From Simkania negevensis (GTDB lineage Bacteria > Chlamydiota > Chlamydiia > Chlamydiales > JAFITR01): a stretch of DNA of 35,401 nt. Below the pieces are notes generated by a model that made no database searches, was not told the origin of the DNA, and saw nothing but the letters and a program-made list of their open reading frames with translations. Both the position numbers and the translations under genes were made by a program. Every line of letters starts with the position of its first letter. Positions within the stretch are counted from its first letter, which is position 1. Of this stretch, positions 24,059 through 32,217 are shown piece by piece. The stretch lies in assembly GCA_017116025.1 (NCBI GenBank), contig JAFITR010000001.1, positions 1-35,401 of the forward strand. Reading direction: 5' to 3'.

Positions 24059-25843
24059 TTAATAGATGAGGGTCAGGGAGAGGTTGACGGTGTGGTAGCC
24101 GTTGCTGATGTGGTCTGCTGGTATATTTTTGAGAGCGACACCCCAGTCAGCGTGTATCTGTGCATAGGTTTTGTAGTCGATTTTTAGCCCTACGCCTGTG
24201 CCAACCAGTGTTTTACTGGTCTCGAATGATAGGGGACGTGTGATTAATGCTTTTCCTCCGTCGAAAAAGAGGATCGCTTGCCCTCTCCAATTTGGTTGTT
24301 TCCAAGGAAAATGGTATTTGTATTCTGCTTGTCCAAACCAAGTGGTGTCTCCTACAGCGATTGCTTGGGGGTAGCCACGAACAGTATGTACGCCTCCTAT
24401 AGCCCCTTGAATTTGGGGGATAAGGCGGTAATTAAAGGCATCTGTACCACTTCCGCGAAAAGCAAGCTCATGATGGGATAGGCGGCCCAGGTAGGTTGAA
24501 GCAACAAGCGTTGCGGTCACTGTTTTCCAACGGTCTGCTATTGTCTCCCTTCCCAAAAGAGTCAGGTCTTCGCGCTTTGTTTTGGCAAGAGAAGAGACGT
24601 TTTGCTCAATATATACTTCGCCATATAGCGTTGAGCGGGGGCGTTTTTGTTCAAAACGTATTCCTAAAACAGCAAGGAACAGGTTGTTTTTCGTCTTCCG
24701 AGAGCTTCCTAAGACGGTGTTGTCGACAAAAAGATGTTGGAGGGTTCCCTTGACAAAGGCGTCGAAGAAAAAGTCGTGGCGTTGAAGAAGAGTCTTCGTA
24801 ATTTCTAGACTTAATTGATTTTGGCTTCCTTTGAAGGAAGTGTTGGGAATATTAAATTCTGAAGAGGTGAATTCGCTCCAACCCGCTTTTGCTTTAAACC
24901 GTATGTCAGAGGTAGAGCGTGTAGCGATTTCGTAGAGACCTTGTACAGAGTGGACAATTCTGAAATCGGTTGTGACATATTCGGCAGAGAAGATGTCGTC
25001 TGACGTTATGGGGCGGTAGATGATTGCCCCGAACCGTTCCACCCACCTTCTGCTGCTTGTCGTGCCAGTATTTGAGAGGTTAGCATACAAATGAATAGGG
25101 CGCTTTTTCTGTAGCAGATAGGAGAGCTTCGCTAGGTTCCCTTGTTCGCTACTTGTTAGCTGGACATTTACCTTTTTTGATGGCGAGCGGTTGAGAGAAA
25201 AAACATAGTCGTTTAACTTGCCCTGGTGGATCAAGTCTCCTGGCTGGATAGGAGAGGATTGGGCTATTTGTAGGAGGAACGCTGGTTGGTTATCTTTGTC
25301 AATATCGGCAGCTTGGTTCATATCGACGACGGTGACTTCGCCGACAGGGATGAGGTTGATGAGAAGTGTAATGTTATAGTCGTCGGCTTTTCTTACATCT
25401 TTTCCTGCCTTGTCGATCTCATTAGAGTCGACAAAAACATTGATGCCGAGGAAATGGAGGCTATTGAGGTGGTCAACAATCACCCGACCCATGTGCAGTA
25501 TGGCACTCGAAGAAAATAGATCGGGAGGAGAGAGAGAGGAGATGTCGGCAAACGTTGTTTGGATAGAAGGCGTTCCTTCTTCCGGAGCGATGTAGTCGGA
25601 ATCTCTTTTCCCTAGAGTGAAGGGAATATTCATCAGAGAGGCAAGAGGGGGGTTGTCGGCGTGGTCGTGGATATATTTAAGTTGGACGGTGTGGATGATG
25701 TATTGCTTGTCAACAGATTCCGCAGGGGGCGTTTCGGCAGAAAGCGTTGTCTTGGGAGCTTCCTCTGCCCATAGTGGAGTAGTATACGGTACTATACCTA
25801 AGCTGAGGAGCAAGGTAGTGAGAAATAGAGTATTGAGTTTCAT
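24059..25843 (-). CDS. Two-partner secretion outer-membrane transporter (TpsB, ShlB/FhaC/HecB family)
   Basis: The 594-residue Omp85-superfamily transporter starts with a signal peptide MKLNTLFLTTLLLSLG ending LWA. A periplasmic POTRA-containing region (about 30-250, with NVFVDSNE and GDLIHQGKLNDYVFSLNRSP) precedes a C-terminal 16-strand barrel. The conserved VRGY motif is seen in GGVHTVRGYPQAIAVGD (about 480-495), and barrel motifs include FFDGGKA, GVGLKIDY and a final aromatic strand. I place the start at 25843 because it gives a proper signal peptide and has TGGAG 10 nt upstream. The frame runs on to 25936, but that extra part is REP-repeat DNA. The partner is presumably the exoprotein gene that converges on this one. 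Usually such pairs are co-directional operons, so this layout is atypical. Confidence 0.9.
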   Translation of the reverse strand: MKLNTLFLTTLLLSLGIVPYTTPLWAEEAPKTTLSAETPPAESVDKQYIIHTVQLKYIHDHADNPPLASLMNIPFTLGKRDSDYIAPEEGTPSIQTTFADISSLSPPDLFSSSAILHMGRVIVDHLNSLHFLGINVFVDSNEIDKAGKDVRKADDYNITLLINLIPVGEVTVVDMNQAADIDKDNQPAFLLQIAQSSPIQPGDLIHQGKLNDYVFSLNRSPSKKVNVQLTSSEQGNLAKLSYLLQKKRPIHLYANLSNTGTTSSRRWVERFGAIIYRPITSDDIFSAEYVTTDFRIVHSVQGLYEIATRSTSDIRFKAKAGWSEFTSSEFNIPNTSFKGSQNQLSLEITKTLLQRHDFFFDAFVKGTLQHLFVDNTVLGSSRKTKNNLFLAVLGIRFEQKRPRSTLYGEVYIEQNVSSLAKTKREDLTLLGRETIADRWKTVTATLVASTYLGRLSHHELAFRGSGTDAFNYRLIPQIQGAIGGVHTVRGYPQAIAVGDTTWFGQAEYKYHFPWKQPNWRGQAILFFDGGKALITRPLSFETSKTLVGTGVGLKIDYKTYAQIHADWGVALKNIPADHISNGYHTVNLSLTLIY

Positions 25844-25878
25844 TAGGCAATTCTCCAGAAGAATCATTGTTTTTTCTT

Positions 25879-25965
25879 TAGGTCGAAGGTCTGACATTGT
25901 AACAGCCCAGGCCAACGCCCTAGGTAGATCCCACAACAGTATTTGCAGCCTAAAAGGCTACAACA
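25879..25965. repeat. REP-like element copy
   Basis: The order is the same as in the complete copy at 16456-16572 but with decayed hairpins: GGTCGAAGGTCTG, GCCCAGGCCAACGCCCTAGG, then GCAGCCTAAAAGGCTAC. The segment AACAGTATTTGCAGCC also matches the partial copy at 16281-16300. It extends into the artificial N-terminal extension of the tpsB frame. Confidence 0.85.
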
Positions 25966-26024
25966 TGCAAAAGAGTCTTGTATAACATAACTTCTCTCAT
26001 CGATATCAACAAAAAAATCATCAG

Positions 26025-26233
26025 GCGTTGAATATAAACGCGAAGACGCGCGAAGAAAATACAAAGAATAGCGTGCATTGCTGCAGAAAGCCCTTGTTTT
26101 TAGGCCGAAGGTCTGATTTTAGACCTTCGGCCTGGCTTCAAAACTGCCAAACTCGAGCGCCCTCCGGGCTTTAATAGGAAGGCTTTGGTATTCTCTTCCC
26201 TCTCTTCGCGTTCTTCGCGTTTATATTCAACGC
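26025..26233. repeat. Long inverted repeat 5 (ACGCGAAG arms) enclosing a REP unit
   Basis: The perfect 22-bp arms at 26025-26046 and 26212-26233 (GCGTTGAATATAAACGCGAAGA) continue as imperfect CGCGAAGA repeats. Inside, 26101-26160 holds a hairpin AGGCCGAAGGTCT-GATTTT-AGACCTTCGGCCT and the tail TTCAAAACTGCCAAACTCGAGCG, then GCCCTCCGGGC. The nested arrangement (period-9 arms outside, REP inside) is the same as at 16381-16690. Confidence 0.88.
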
Positions 26234-26256
26234 TCGTTTACTTGGCCACGCTCCAA

Positions 26257-27726
26257 CTATTGATTGAGTTTGGCTTTGAGGAGGCTGTTGACAAGTTCGG
26301 GAGGGGCTTTTCCTTGTGAGAGCTTCATCACTTGACCGACGAGGAATCCAAATGCCTTCTTTTTTCCTTTTTTGTAGTCTTTGATCGACTGCTCATTTTG
26401 TGTGAGGGCAGCATCGACAAATTTTTCGACTTCGTGTTCGTCATGCAACGGTTGGTAGGCGGGATTATCTTTGACGATATCGTGGCAAGATTTTGTTGGA
26501 GAGGCAACCATATCGTTGGCGACGAGCTTGGCGATTTTTCCTGTGATGGTCTTCTCGTTGATCATCTTGACCAGCTCTGCTACGTTTCTGCTGGTGATCT
26601 GGGTATTGTAGATGGGGATACCTTCCTCTTTGAGCCTGCCAGCAAACTCGACAGTGAGCCAGTTGCATAGACCTTTCGCATCGCTACAGATGGCGAGACT
26701 TTCTTCAAAGTAGTCGGCGAGCTTCTTGTCCAAGACGAGAATGGAGGCGGAGTATTCGCTCAAGCCCAGCTGTTTTATGTAGCGTTGTTTTTTTTCGTAG
26801 GGGAGTTCTGGTTGGATTTTTACGATCTCATCGATGAAGGCCTGGCTGATCTTTAGGGGAGGCAGGTCGGGTTCAGGGAAGTAGCGGTAGTCGGCGGCAT
26901 ACTCCTTTTTGCGCATCAATACTGTCTCTTTGCGTTCAGGATCCCAGCGATATGTTGCCTGTTGGATCACCTCTTCGAAATCCTCCTCTTCGTGGCTCGT
27001 GTATTCTCCTATCTGCCTACGGATTTCTGCTTCGATGGCCATTTCCATGTTGGTGAAAGAGTTCATGTTTTTGATCTCTGTCTTGGTTCTAAGCCCCTTT
27101 TCTCCTTTTTTCCTTACAGAGATGTTGGCATCCATACGTAGATTGCCCTCTTCCATATTGCAGTTGGAGATGTCGAGGTATTCACAGATGGCTTTGAGGG
27201 CCATGCCATAGACAACAGCCTCTTGGGCAGAGCAGATGCAGGGTGTGGAGACGATTTCGATCAACGGCGTTCCTGCACGGTTGTAATCTACGCCGGCAAA
27301 TGAACTAAAATGTTTGAGCATGCCAGCATCGTCTTCGAGGTGGGCGTGTTCAATTTGGAACGTTTTCTTTTTGCCATCGACGTCAGCGACGACAGTGCCC
27401 CCTTTACAGATGGGTTTATAGAACTGGGTGATTTGGTAGTTGCGTGGGAGGTCGGGGTAGAAGTAGGATTTACGATCGAATAGGCTGACAGGAGGGATCT
27501 CTGCACCAACAGCGCAGGCAAAGCGGATCGCTTTGCGGATAGCCTCTTTGTTGATCACGGGAAGGCTCCCTGGTTGGCCGACGCATAGCTCCGTGATGTT
27601 CGTGTTAGGTTCGTCACCAAAACGGTTGGGTGCACGTGAAAAGAGCTTCGTCTTGGTGTTGAGCTGGATGTGCAGCTCTAAGCCAATAACAGGCTCCCAT
27701 GATGACAATGTCGAGTGAGCGCTCAT
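26257..27726 (-). CDS. gatB: Asp/Glu-tRNA amidotransferase subunit B
   Basis: This is the tRNA-binding and kinase subunit of the GatCAB amidotransferase, which converts Glu-tRNA-Gln and/or Asp-tRNA-Asn to the amide form. The protein has about 489 residues with the GatB core (EPVIGLELHIQLNTKTKLFS, CVGQPGSLPVINKEA, DRKSYFYPDLPRNYQITQ, GTPLIEIVS, EEGNLRMDANISVR) and the C-terminal YqeY-like helical tail (FLVGQVMKLSQGKAPPELVN). The ATG at 27726 is preferred, with AAGGAA about 12 nt upstream; a TTG nine bases earlier is possible. It is the last gene of gatC-gatA-gatB, 15 nt after gatA. Confidence 0.97.
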   Translation of the reverse strand: MSAHSTLSSWEPVIGLELHIQLNTKTKLFSRAPNRFGDEPNTNITELCVGQPGSLPVINKEAIRKAIRFACAVGAEIPPVSLFDRKSYFYPDLPRNYQITQFYKPICKGGTVVADVDGKKKTFQIEHAHLEDDAGMLKHFSSFAGVDYNRAGTPLIEIVSTPCICSAQEAVVYGMALKAICEYLDISNCNMEEGNLRMDANISVRKKGEKGLRTKTEIKNMNSFTNMEMAIEAEIRRQIGEYTSHEEEDFEEVIQQATYRWDPERKETVLMRKKEYAADYRYFPEPDLPPLKISQAFIDEIVKIQPELPYEKKQRYIKQLGLSEYSASILVLDKKLADYFEESLAICSDAKGLCNWLTVEFAGRLKEEGIPIYNTQITSRNVAELVKMINEKTITGKIAKLVANDMVASPTKSCHDIVKDNPAYQPLHDEHEVEKFVDAALTQNEQSIKDYKKGKKKAFGFLVGQVMKLSQGKAPPELVNSLLKAKLNQ

Positions 27727-27741
27727 GATGAACAAGATTCC

Positions 27742-29202
27742 TTACTTCTTCTGATGGAGAGGGGGCTGTTTTATGTGGTCTGTTGCCTGTTCAAAGGCAT
27801 AGGCAAATTGGCAGAGCTTCTTGTCTTGGAATTGAGGGGCTGTCACTTGTAATCCAAGAGGAAGTCCATCGTTGGTAAATCCAGAGGGTGTGCTGATTGC
27901 CGGCAGCCCTGCTAGGTTGGCAGGGATGGTGTATACGTCGCTGAGATACATCTGGAGAGGGTCGATAATCTCTCCTTTTTTGAAGGGTGCGGTAGGGGTG
28001 GCAGGATAGCAGATGAAGTCGCATTGCTTGAAAACGCGATTAAAGTCTTCGATGATCAATGTGCGCACTTTCAACGCCTTTAAGTAGTAGGCGTCTTTGT
28101 ATCCCGACGACAAAACAAACGTCCCAAGGAGGATCCTGCGTTTGACCTCGGCGCCAAATCCTTCCTCCTTAGAAATACGGTAGACTTCCTCTAACGTCTT
28201 CGCTCGCTCTGAGCGACGGCCGTAGCGGATGCCGTCGAAGCGCGCCAGGTTTGTCGATGCCTCAGCTGTAGCAATGATATAGTAGGTGGCTATGGAGTAT
28301 TGTAGCGTGTTCATATCGATGTCGATCACTTTTGTTCCCATGCCCTTGAGAGTCTTGATCGCCTCGTTAAAGTTCTCCTTCACATCGTCAGAAGCATCTT
28401 CTATTAAACTCCAAGGAACCCCTACCGTACACGATGGAGGGTCGAATGCGTCGAGGGTGGTGAGGTAGTCTTCTGTCGGTTTGGATAGGCTTGTTGAGTC
28501 CATTTGACAGTGTTTGCCTAACACCTCCATGGTAAGAGCAATGTCGCGCGTTGTCGTTGCGAAAGGGCCTATCTGATCCAACGAAGAGCCAAAAGCGACA
28601 AGGCCGTAGCGCGATATCCTGCCGTACGTCGGCTTCATCCCTACAATGCCGCAAAAACCTGCAGGTTGGCGGACGGAGCCACCTGTGTCGGAACCTAAAG
28701 CAAGGGGAGCCATGCGCGCCGCTACCGCCGTTGCTGAACCTCCGGAAGAGCCGCCAGGGACATAGTTGAGATTCCAAGGGTTGCAGGTCTCTTGAAGGGC
28801 AGAGTTCTCTGTTGAAGAGCCCATAGCAAATTCGTCTAGATTCGTTTTGCCAATAGGGATCGCATCTTCTTCTTCGAGTAGGCGAATTACTGTGGCGTCA
28901 AAAAGAGAACGGTGTCCTTCTAAAAATTTTGAGCCACAAGAGGTGATCTCTCCTTTGATGTTGATATTGTCCTTGATGGCAACAGGAACAGCAGCCAGCT
29001 TGCCAAGAGGTTTGCCTTCTGCACGTTTTTTGTCCAAAGCCTCTGCCTTCTTCAACGCACGATCCGAAAGCAGACGCAGATAGGCGCCAAGGTTCTTATC
29101 CTGCTCCTCGATCCTGCCTAGGTATCGATGTACAATCTCCTGGGCACTCTGCTCGCCTTGGCAAAAACTGTTCCGTATATCCTCACAACGCTCTTCTTTC
29201 AT
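27742..29202 (-). CDS. gatA: Asp/Glu-tRNA amidotransferase subunit A (amidase)
   Basis: This 486-residue amidase-signature subunit releases ammonia from glutamine or asparagine for transfer to misacylated tRNA. The Ser-cisSer-Lys triad is intact: Lys77 in VAIKDNI, Ser152 in PGGSSGGSA and Ser176 in SDTGGSVRQPAGFCG. The ATG at 29202 overlaps the gatC stop (ATGA), which fixes the start and implies translational coupling. gatB follows after 15 nt. Length and order are as in Chlamydia gatCAB. Confidence 0.97.
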   Translation of the reverse strand: MKEERCEDIRNSFCQGEQSAQEIVHRYLGRIEEQDKNLGAYLRLLSDRALKKAEALDKKRAEGKPLGKLAAVPVAIKDNINIKGEITSCGSKFLEGHRSLFDATVIRLLEEEDAIPIGKTNLDEFAMGSSTENSALQETCNPWNLNYVPGGSSGGSATAVAARMAPLALGSDTGGSVRQPAGFCGIVGMKPTYGRISRYGLVAFGSSLDQIGPFATTTRDIALTMEVLGKHCQMDSTSLSKPTEDYLTTLDAFDPPSCTVGVPWSLIEDASDDVKENFNEAIKTLKGMGTKVIDIDMNTLQYSIATYYIIATAEASTNLARFDGIRYGRRSERAKTLEEVYRISKEEGFGAEVKRRILLGTFVLSSGYKDAYYLKALKVRTLIIEDFNRVFKQCDFICYPATPTAPFKKGEIIDPLQMYLSDVYTIPANLAGLPAISTPSGFTNDGLPLGLQVTAPQFQDKKLCQFAYAFEQATDHIKQPPLHQKK

Positions 29203-29504
29203 CTTTCGTTACCCTTAATGACTGTAGGTACACGCACCATCCCACCTATGTGCTCCGGAGCACCACGTAAAAACTCTTCTCTCGAAAGCGTTTCCCCTTC
29301 AATGTCGTCGCGTATTGGCTCCATCTGCTCTTCCACAACGTAGTGACAAGGTACTACCCCTTCTGTGTCGAGGTTGTTGAGAAGTTCGACGTAGTTGATC
29401 ATTTTTACCAAATCGCTCGGTAACGACTCCTTCTCTTCTTCTGTCAGCTCAATCTGCGAAAGTGCTACAAGTTTGTTGATCGCCTCTTTACTTAGCTCTG
29501 TCAT
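29199..29504 (-). CDS. gatC: Asp/Glu-tRNA amidotransferase subunit C
   Basis: The 101-residue GatC is the small belt-like subunit that stabilises the GatA-GatB complex. It has the typical LVALSQIELTEEEKESL opening, the central YVELLNNLDTEGVVPCHYV segment and LSREEFLRGAPEH near the end. It is the first gene of gatCAB, and its stop overlaps the gatA start. It is divergent from the metallo-beta-lactamase gene, with about 140 bp between, which must contain promoters for both. Confidence 0.96.
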   Translation of the reverse strand: MTELSKEAINKLVALSQIELTEEEKESLPSDLVKMINYVELLNNLDTEGVVPCHYVVEEQMEPIRDDIEGETLSREEFLRGAPEHIGGMVRVPTVIKGNER

Positions 29505-29581
29505 TTGCCCATTTTCTCTTTGCCTTAAAGAGCAGAAAGAGTACCCGTTTCACTTAAAAATCTTCAACATTAAAAAAAAAG

Positions 29582-29611
29582 TTGACAACACAAGTCCTTA
29601 AGTTTTAAACT
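29582..29611 (+). promoter_or_regulatory. Possible sigma70-type promoter for the MBL-fold gene
   Basis: TTGACA at 29582-29587 and TAAACT at 29606-29611 have 18-bp spacing, 35 bp before the GTG start. The -35 box is perfect and the -10 box matches four of six positions. There is no experimental or comparative support. Confidence 0.45.
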
Positions 29612-29646
29612 GAACGCAGGGACGACGAAAGATAAGGAGATCGATC

Positions 29647-30705
29647 GTGGAGAGTAGGGACCCCTTTTGCTCACCTCCGCCTTTTTGGATTGAGGGCAAG
29701 GTGTTTCGTGAAAATGTAGAAAAGCGTCACCACATACCTGGAGGGTTTGTTAATCCCTATCAGCGTTATGTTCCTAGAAGATGGGTCCATTTGCTGCTCT
29801 GGTATCTAGGCTATTATAAAGAAGAACATCCCTTTAGCGCCGTTCCTGCAGACTTTGAGTATCCCAATCCAAAACAAGCGATTTCTAACGACAAGCCTAG
29901 CCTCCTTTGGCTCAATCATTCTAGTTTTTTTGTCACTTACAACAAGATCGGATTCCTTACCGATCCAATATGGAATGAGCGCTGTTCACCTTTTCACTTT
30001 GTTGGACCTAAGCGCCGCCACCCACCACCGCTACCTCTTTCTCAACTACCTTGTCTCGATTTTGTCCTGATCAGCCACAACCATTACGATCATCTCGATC
30101 GTTGGACTGTCGAACAGCTGTCTGATCACCACCCTGATGCGGTATGGGTTGTCCCTTTGGGGTTGAAGAGCTGGTTGCGCAAGTGGGGTGTGAAGAATGT
30201 GGTTGAGTTAGATTGGTGGGAAAGGGTGGAGTATTCACGTTCGTGTGGGATGGGCTGTTCTATTTCTGCTGTCCCTGCACAACACTACTCAGGAAGGAGT
30301 TTGTTTGATTTCAATCAGTCGTTATGGGCAGGTTGGGTTGTTGAGCTTTTCTGCCGTGATAACGAGGTTAAACGCTTCTATTATGCGGGAGATACAGGGT
30401 ACAACGCTAAAGATTTTAAGAGGGTAGGAGAGCAATTTGGAGAAATCGACTTGAGCCTTATCCCCATCGGTGTTTATTCGCCTAAGAAATTTATGCGCCC
30501 CATTCACGTCGAGCCGGAAGAAGCGGTATTGATTCATCAAGATGTGAACTCTAAATTGAGTGTCGCTGCTCATTGGAAGACATTTAAGCTGTCGGACGAG
30601 TCCCCACAACAGCCGCCGTATGACCTTTATCGTGTTTTAGAAAACAAAAATATCCCACACAGAACTTTTCGTGTGCTCGATCCAGGGCAATGGATAAATT
30701 GGTAG
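29647..30705 (+). CDS. Metallo-beta-lactamase-fold hydrolase (NAPE-PLD/UlaG-like)
   Basis: The 352-residue zinc hydrolase is of the NAPE-phospholipase-D-like MBL group. Metal ligands are visible: HNHYDHLD (His144, His146, Asp148, His149), His213 in PAQHYSGR, Asp249 in YYAGDTGY and His309 in AAHWKTF. LIPIGVYSP and RPIHVEPEEAV are typical of this subgroup, whose bacterial members are poorly characterised; phospholipid cleavage is possible but unproven. There is no signal peptide. The start is GTG at 29647 with AAGGAGA 7 nt upstream; the next in-frame ATG would cut into conserved sequence. The downstream membrane-protein genes start 88 bp later on the same strand. Confidence 0.88.
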   Translation: MESRDPFCSPPPFWIEGKVFRENVEKRHHIPGGFVNPYQRYVPRRWVHLLLWYLGYYKEEHPFSAVPADFEYPNPKQAISNDKPSLLWLNHSSFFVTYNKIGFLTDPIWNERCSPFHFVGPKRRHPPPLPLSQLPCLDFVLISHNHYDHLDRWTVEQLSDHHPDAVWVVPLGLKSWLRKWGVKNVVELDWWERVEYSRSCGMGCSISAVPAQHYSGRSLFDFNQSLWAGWVVELFCRDNEVKRFYYAGDTGYNAKDFKRVGEQFGEIDLSLIPIGVYSPKKFMRPIHVEPEEAVLIHQDVNSKLSVAAHWKTFKLSDESPQQPPYDLYRVLENKNIPHRTFRVLDPGQWINW

Positions 30706-30793
30706 ACAAGAAAAGGGGATAGAGATTAATAACAAAGTTGATAGTAAGCAATAATTTTCTGTTGTTATTGTTCAAATTTAGGGAGGAACATGT

Positions 30794-31360
30794 ATGGATA
30801 TTCAGCAATTTAAGCCGATTCATTGGTGTCGGACGTTGATTTTTGTCTCTTTGGGGTTGGGATTAGGGATCCTTTTTGATCTTGTCGTCTTCATCTCTCA
30901 AACTTTTGTAGGAGGCGTTGATGTCGTATCGGGAAAAGAGCTCTTTGAGGGAGCTTTTGGCATGGGTACTTTGGCCGTCACTGTATTGGCAGTCATCTTT
31001 GCTGCGATCTTTCACTACAGATGCTGGGCAGCCATCCCCGCCGAGCATAGAAGGACTTCGCCAGCAAAAGCCGTTGGTTTTTTGTTTATCCCATTTTATA
31101 ACTTCTATTGGGTCTTTGTTAGCTTCCGAGGATTAGCCATAGATGTAAATAAGTATGCCGATAGCATCGGCCGAGAAGACCTCAAAGTGTGTGAGCATTT
31201 GGCCTCAGCACTGAGTATCCTGCTTCTGCTTTGCATGGTGTCAACCGCATTTTCAGGGCTCTACGCCCTTGTGGTCATCGCTTCTTACGTCCTATGGATT
31301 ATCTATTCCCGTAAGTTAAGCCATGTTATTCCAGAGATGCAAAGCATTCAATCAAAGTAA
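30794..31360 (+). CDS. Four-helix membrane protein with YRCW/FIPF motif (paralogue 1)
   Basis: The 188-residue integral membrane protein has about four hydrophobic helices. The centre carries FHYRCWAAIPAEHRRTSP followed by AKAVGFLFIPFYNFYWVF and a GLAIDVNKY segment. The neighbouring gene at 31399 encodes a paralogue sharing the 16-residue block RRTSPAKAVGFLFIPF exactly. I have seen similar FIPFFNFYW membrane proteins in other phyla of this superphylum, but I know of no assigned function. GGGAGGAA precedes the ATG at 30794. The pair forms an operon closed by the terminator at 32131. Confidence 0.8.
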   Translation: MDIQQFKPIHWCRTLIFVSLGLGLGILFDLVVFISQTFVGGVDVVSGKELFEGAFGMGTLAVTVLAVIFAAIFHYRCWAAIPAEHRRTSPAKAVGFLFIPFYNFYWVFVSFRGLAIDVNKYADSIGREDLKVCEHLASALSILLLLCMVSTAFSGLYALVVIASYVLWIIYSRKLSHVIPEMQSIQSK

Positions 31361-31398
31361 ACACTTTTTAATTCCAAAGGAAAATAAAAGGAGAAGAT

Positions 31399-32103
31399 AT
31401 GTCTTGTAAACCATGTTGTTATAAATCAGTAGGCTGGGGGCGTGCCCTTACCTTCTTTACTGTCTATTGGGGAATTCAAGTGATCAACTTGCTTGTTAGC
31501 GCAGCGATGATGCCTGACCTCTTTGCAAAGTTTGAAGCCCTGTTTGCTAAACTTGAGTCCGGACAACCTTTGCCGCAAGAGGCAACCAGAATGGTGGCAG
31601 AAGCGGTAGGCGGTATGACCTCTGTTGCTTTGGTAATTTCGGTCGTTGGTGTCTTTATGATGATCTTCGTTATGATGATGCACTACCGTTGTTGGAAAGC
31701 GATTCCCTGTGAATTCAGAAGAACTTCTCCAGCTAAAGCTGTCGGGTTTCTATTTATTCCATTCTTTAACCTGGGATGGATCTTTATCAGCATATACGGG
31801 CTAGGCCGCGATATGAACAGATACCTCGAAAGCACAGGCCGTAACGAGCACAGAAACCGTCCCGGACTAGGGATGGCTCTTTGTATTCTGCTTCTGGTAA
31901 GCGTTGTGGCTTCCACAGCAATGATGGGAGCATTCCCCATTGTCGTTGCCTCGTTAGGACTGAAGGGGTTGGCTGATGCTTTGTTGACCTCGTCACTCTT
32001 CAACCTCTGCTGGATGGTTGCATTCTATGTGGTTTGGTTGTGCTACTACCGTAGCCTTAGCAGAGCAGCGGATCTCCTGCTTACAGAAAAATGTGAATCT
32101 TAA
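31399..32103 (+). CDS. Four-helix membrane protein with YRCW/FIPF motif (paralogue 2)
   Basis: The 234-residue paralogue of the preceding gene has MHYRCWKAIPCEFRRTSP and AKAVGFLFIPFFNLGWIF at the same relative place, followed by GLGRDMNRY. It has an N-terminal MSCKPCCYKS cysteine cluster and a longer first loop (FAKFEALFAKLESGQPL). About four or five membrane spans are predicted by eye. An AAAGGAGAAG site precedes the ATG at 31399. It probably arose by tandem duplication and may form a heteromer with its neighbour. Function unknown. Confidence 0.8.
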   Translation: MSCKPCCYKSVGWGRALTFFTVYWGIQVINLLVSAAMMPDLFAKFEALFAKLESGQPLPQEATRMVAEAVGGMTSVALVISVVGVFMMIFVMMMHYRCWKAIPCEFRRTSPAKAVGFLFIPFFNLGWIFISIYGLGRDMNRYLESTGRNEHRNRPGLGMALCILLLVSVVASTAMMGAFPIVVASLGLKGLADALLTSSLFNLCWMVAFYVVWLCYYRSLSRAADLLLTEKCES

Positions 32104-32130
32104 AACAAAAGTTTCTATAATTGTTGTTTC

Positions 32131-32164
32131 AAGTGGAGGGGTTCTTTCCCCTCCACTTTTTTTT
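32131..32164 (+). terminator. Rho-independent terminator
   Basis: A perfect 11-bp stem AAGTGGAGGGG / CCCCTCCACTT with a TTCTTT loop is followed by a T-tract ending at 32164. It lies 28 nt after the stop of the second membrane paralogue and separates it from the translocator-like trio. Confidence 0.96.
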
Positions 32165-32217
32165 CTGTTCTATCATGTAGGCCATATTGTACACTCTGCT
32201 TCTTTAGACAATTTCTA

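Larger units (their letters stand above)
25844..26256. other. Repeat-filled intergenic region between tpsB and gatB
   Basis: Both flanking genes are on the minus strand, so this holds the tpsB promoter and the gatB 3' end. It contains a REP-like unit (25879-25965), a 22-bp perfect inverted repeat (26025-26046 and 26212-26233), and inside that a second REP-like unit (26101-26170). No gene is seen. Confidence 0.7.

Noticed and set aside
25844..25936. 31-residue N-terminal extension of the TpsB frame
   Set aside because: The extension is encoded by a REP-like repeat; the start at 25843 gives a normal signal peptide with a ribosome site.
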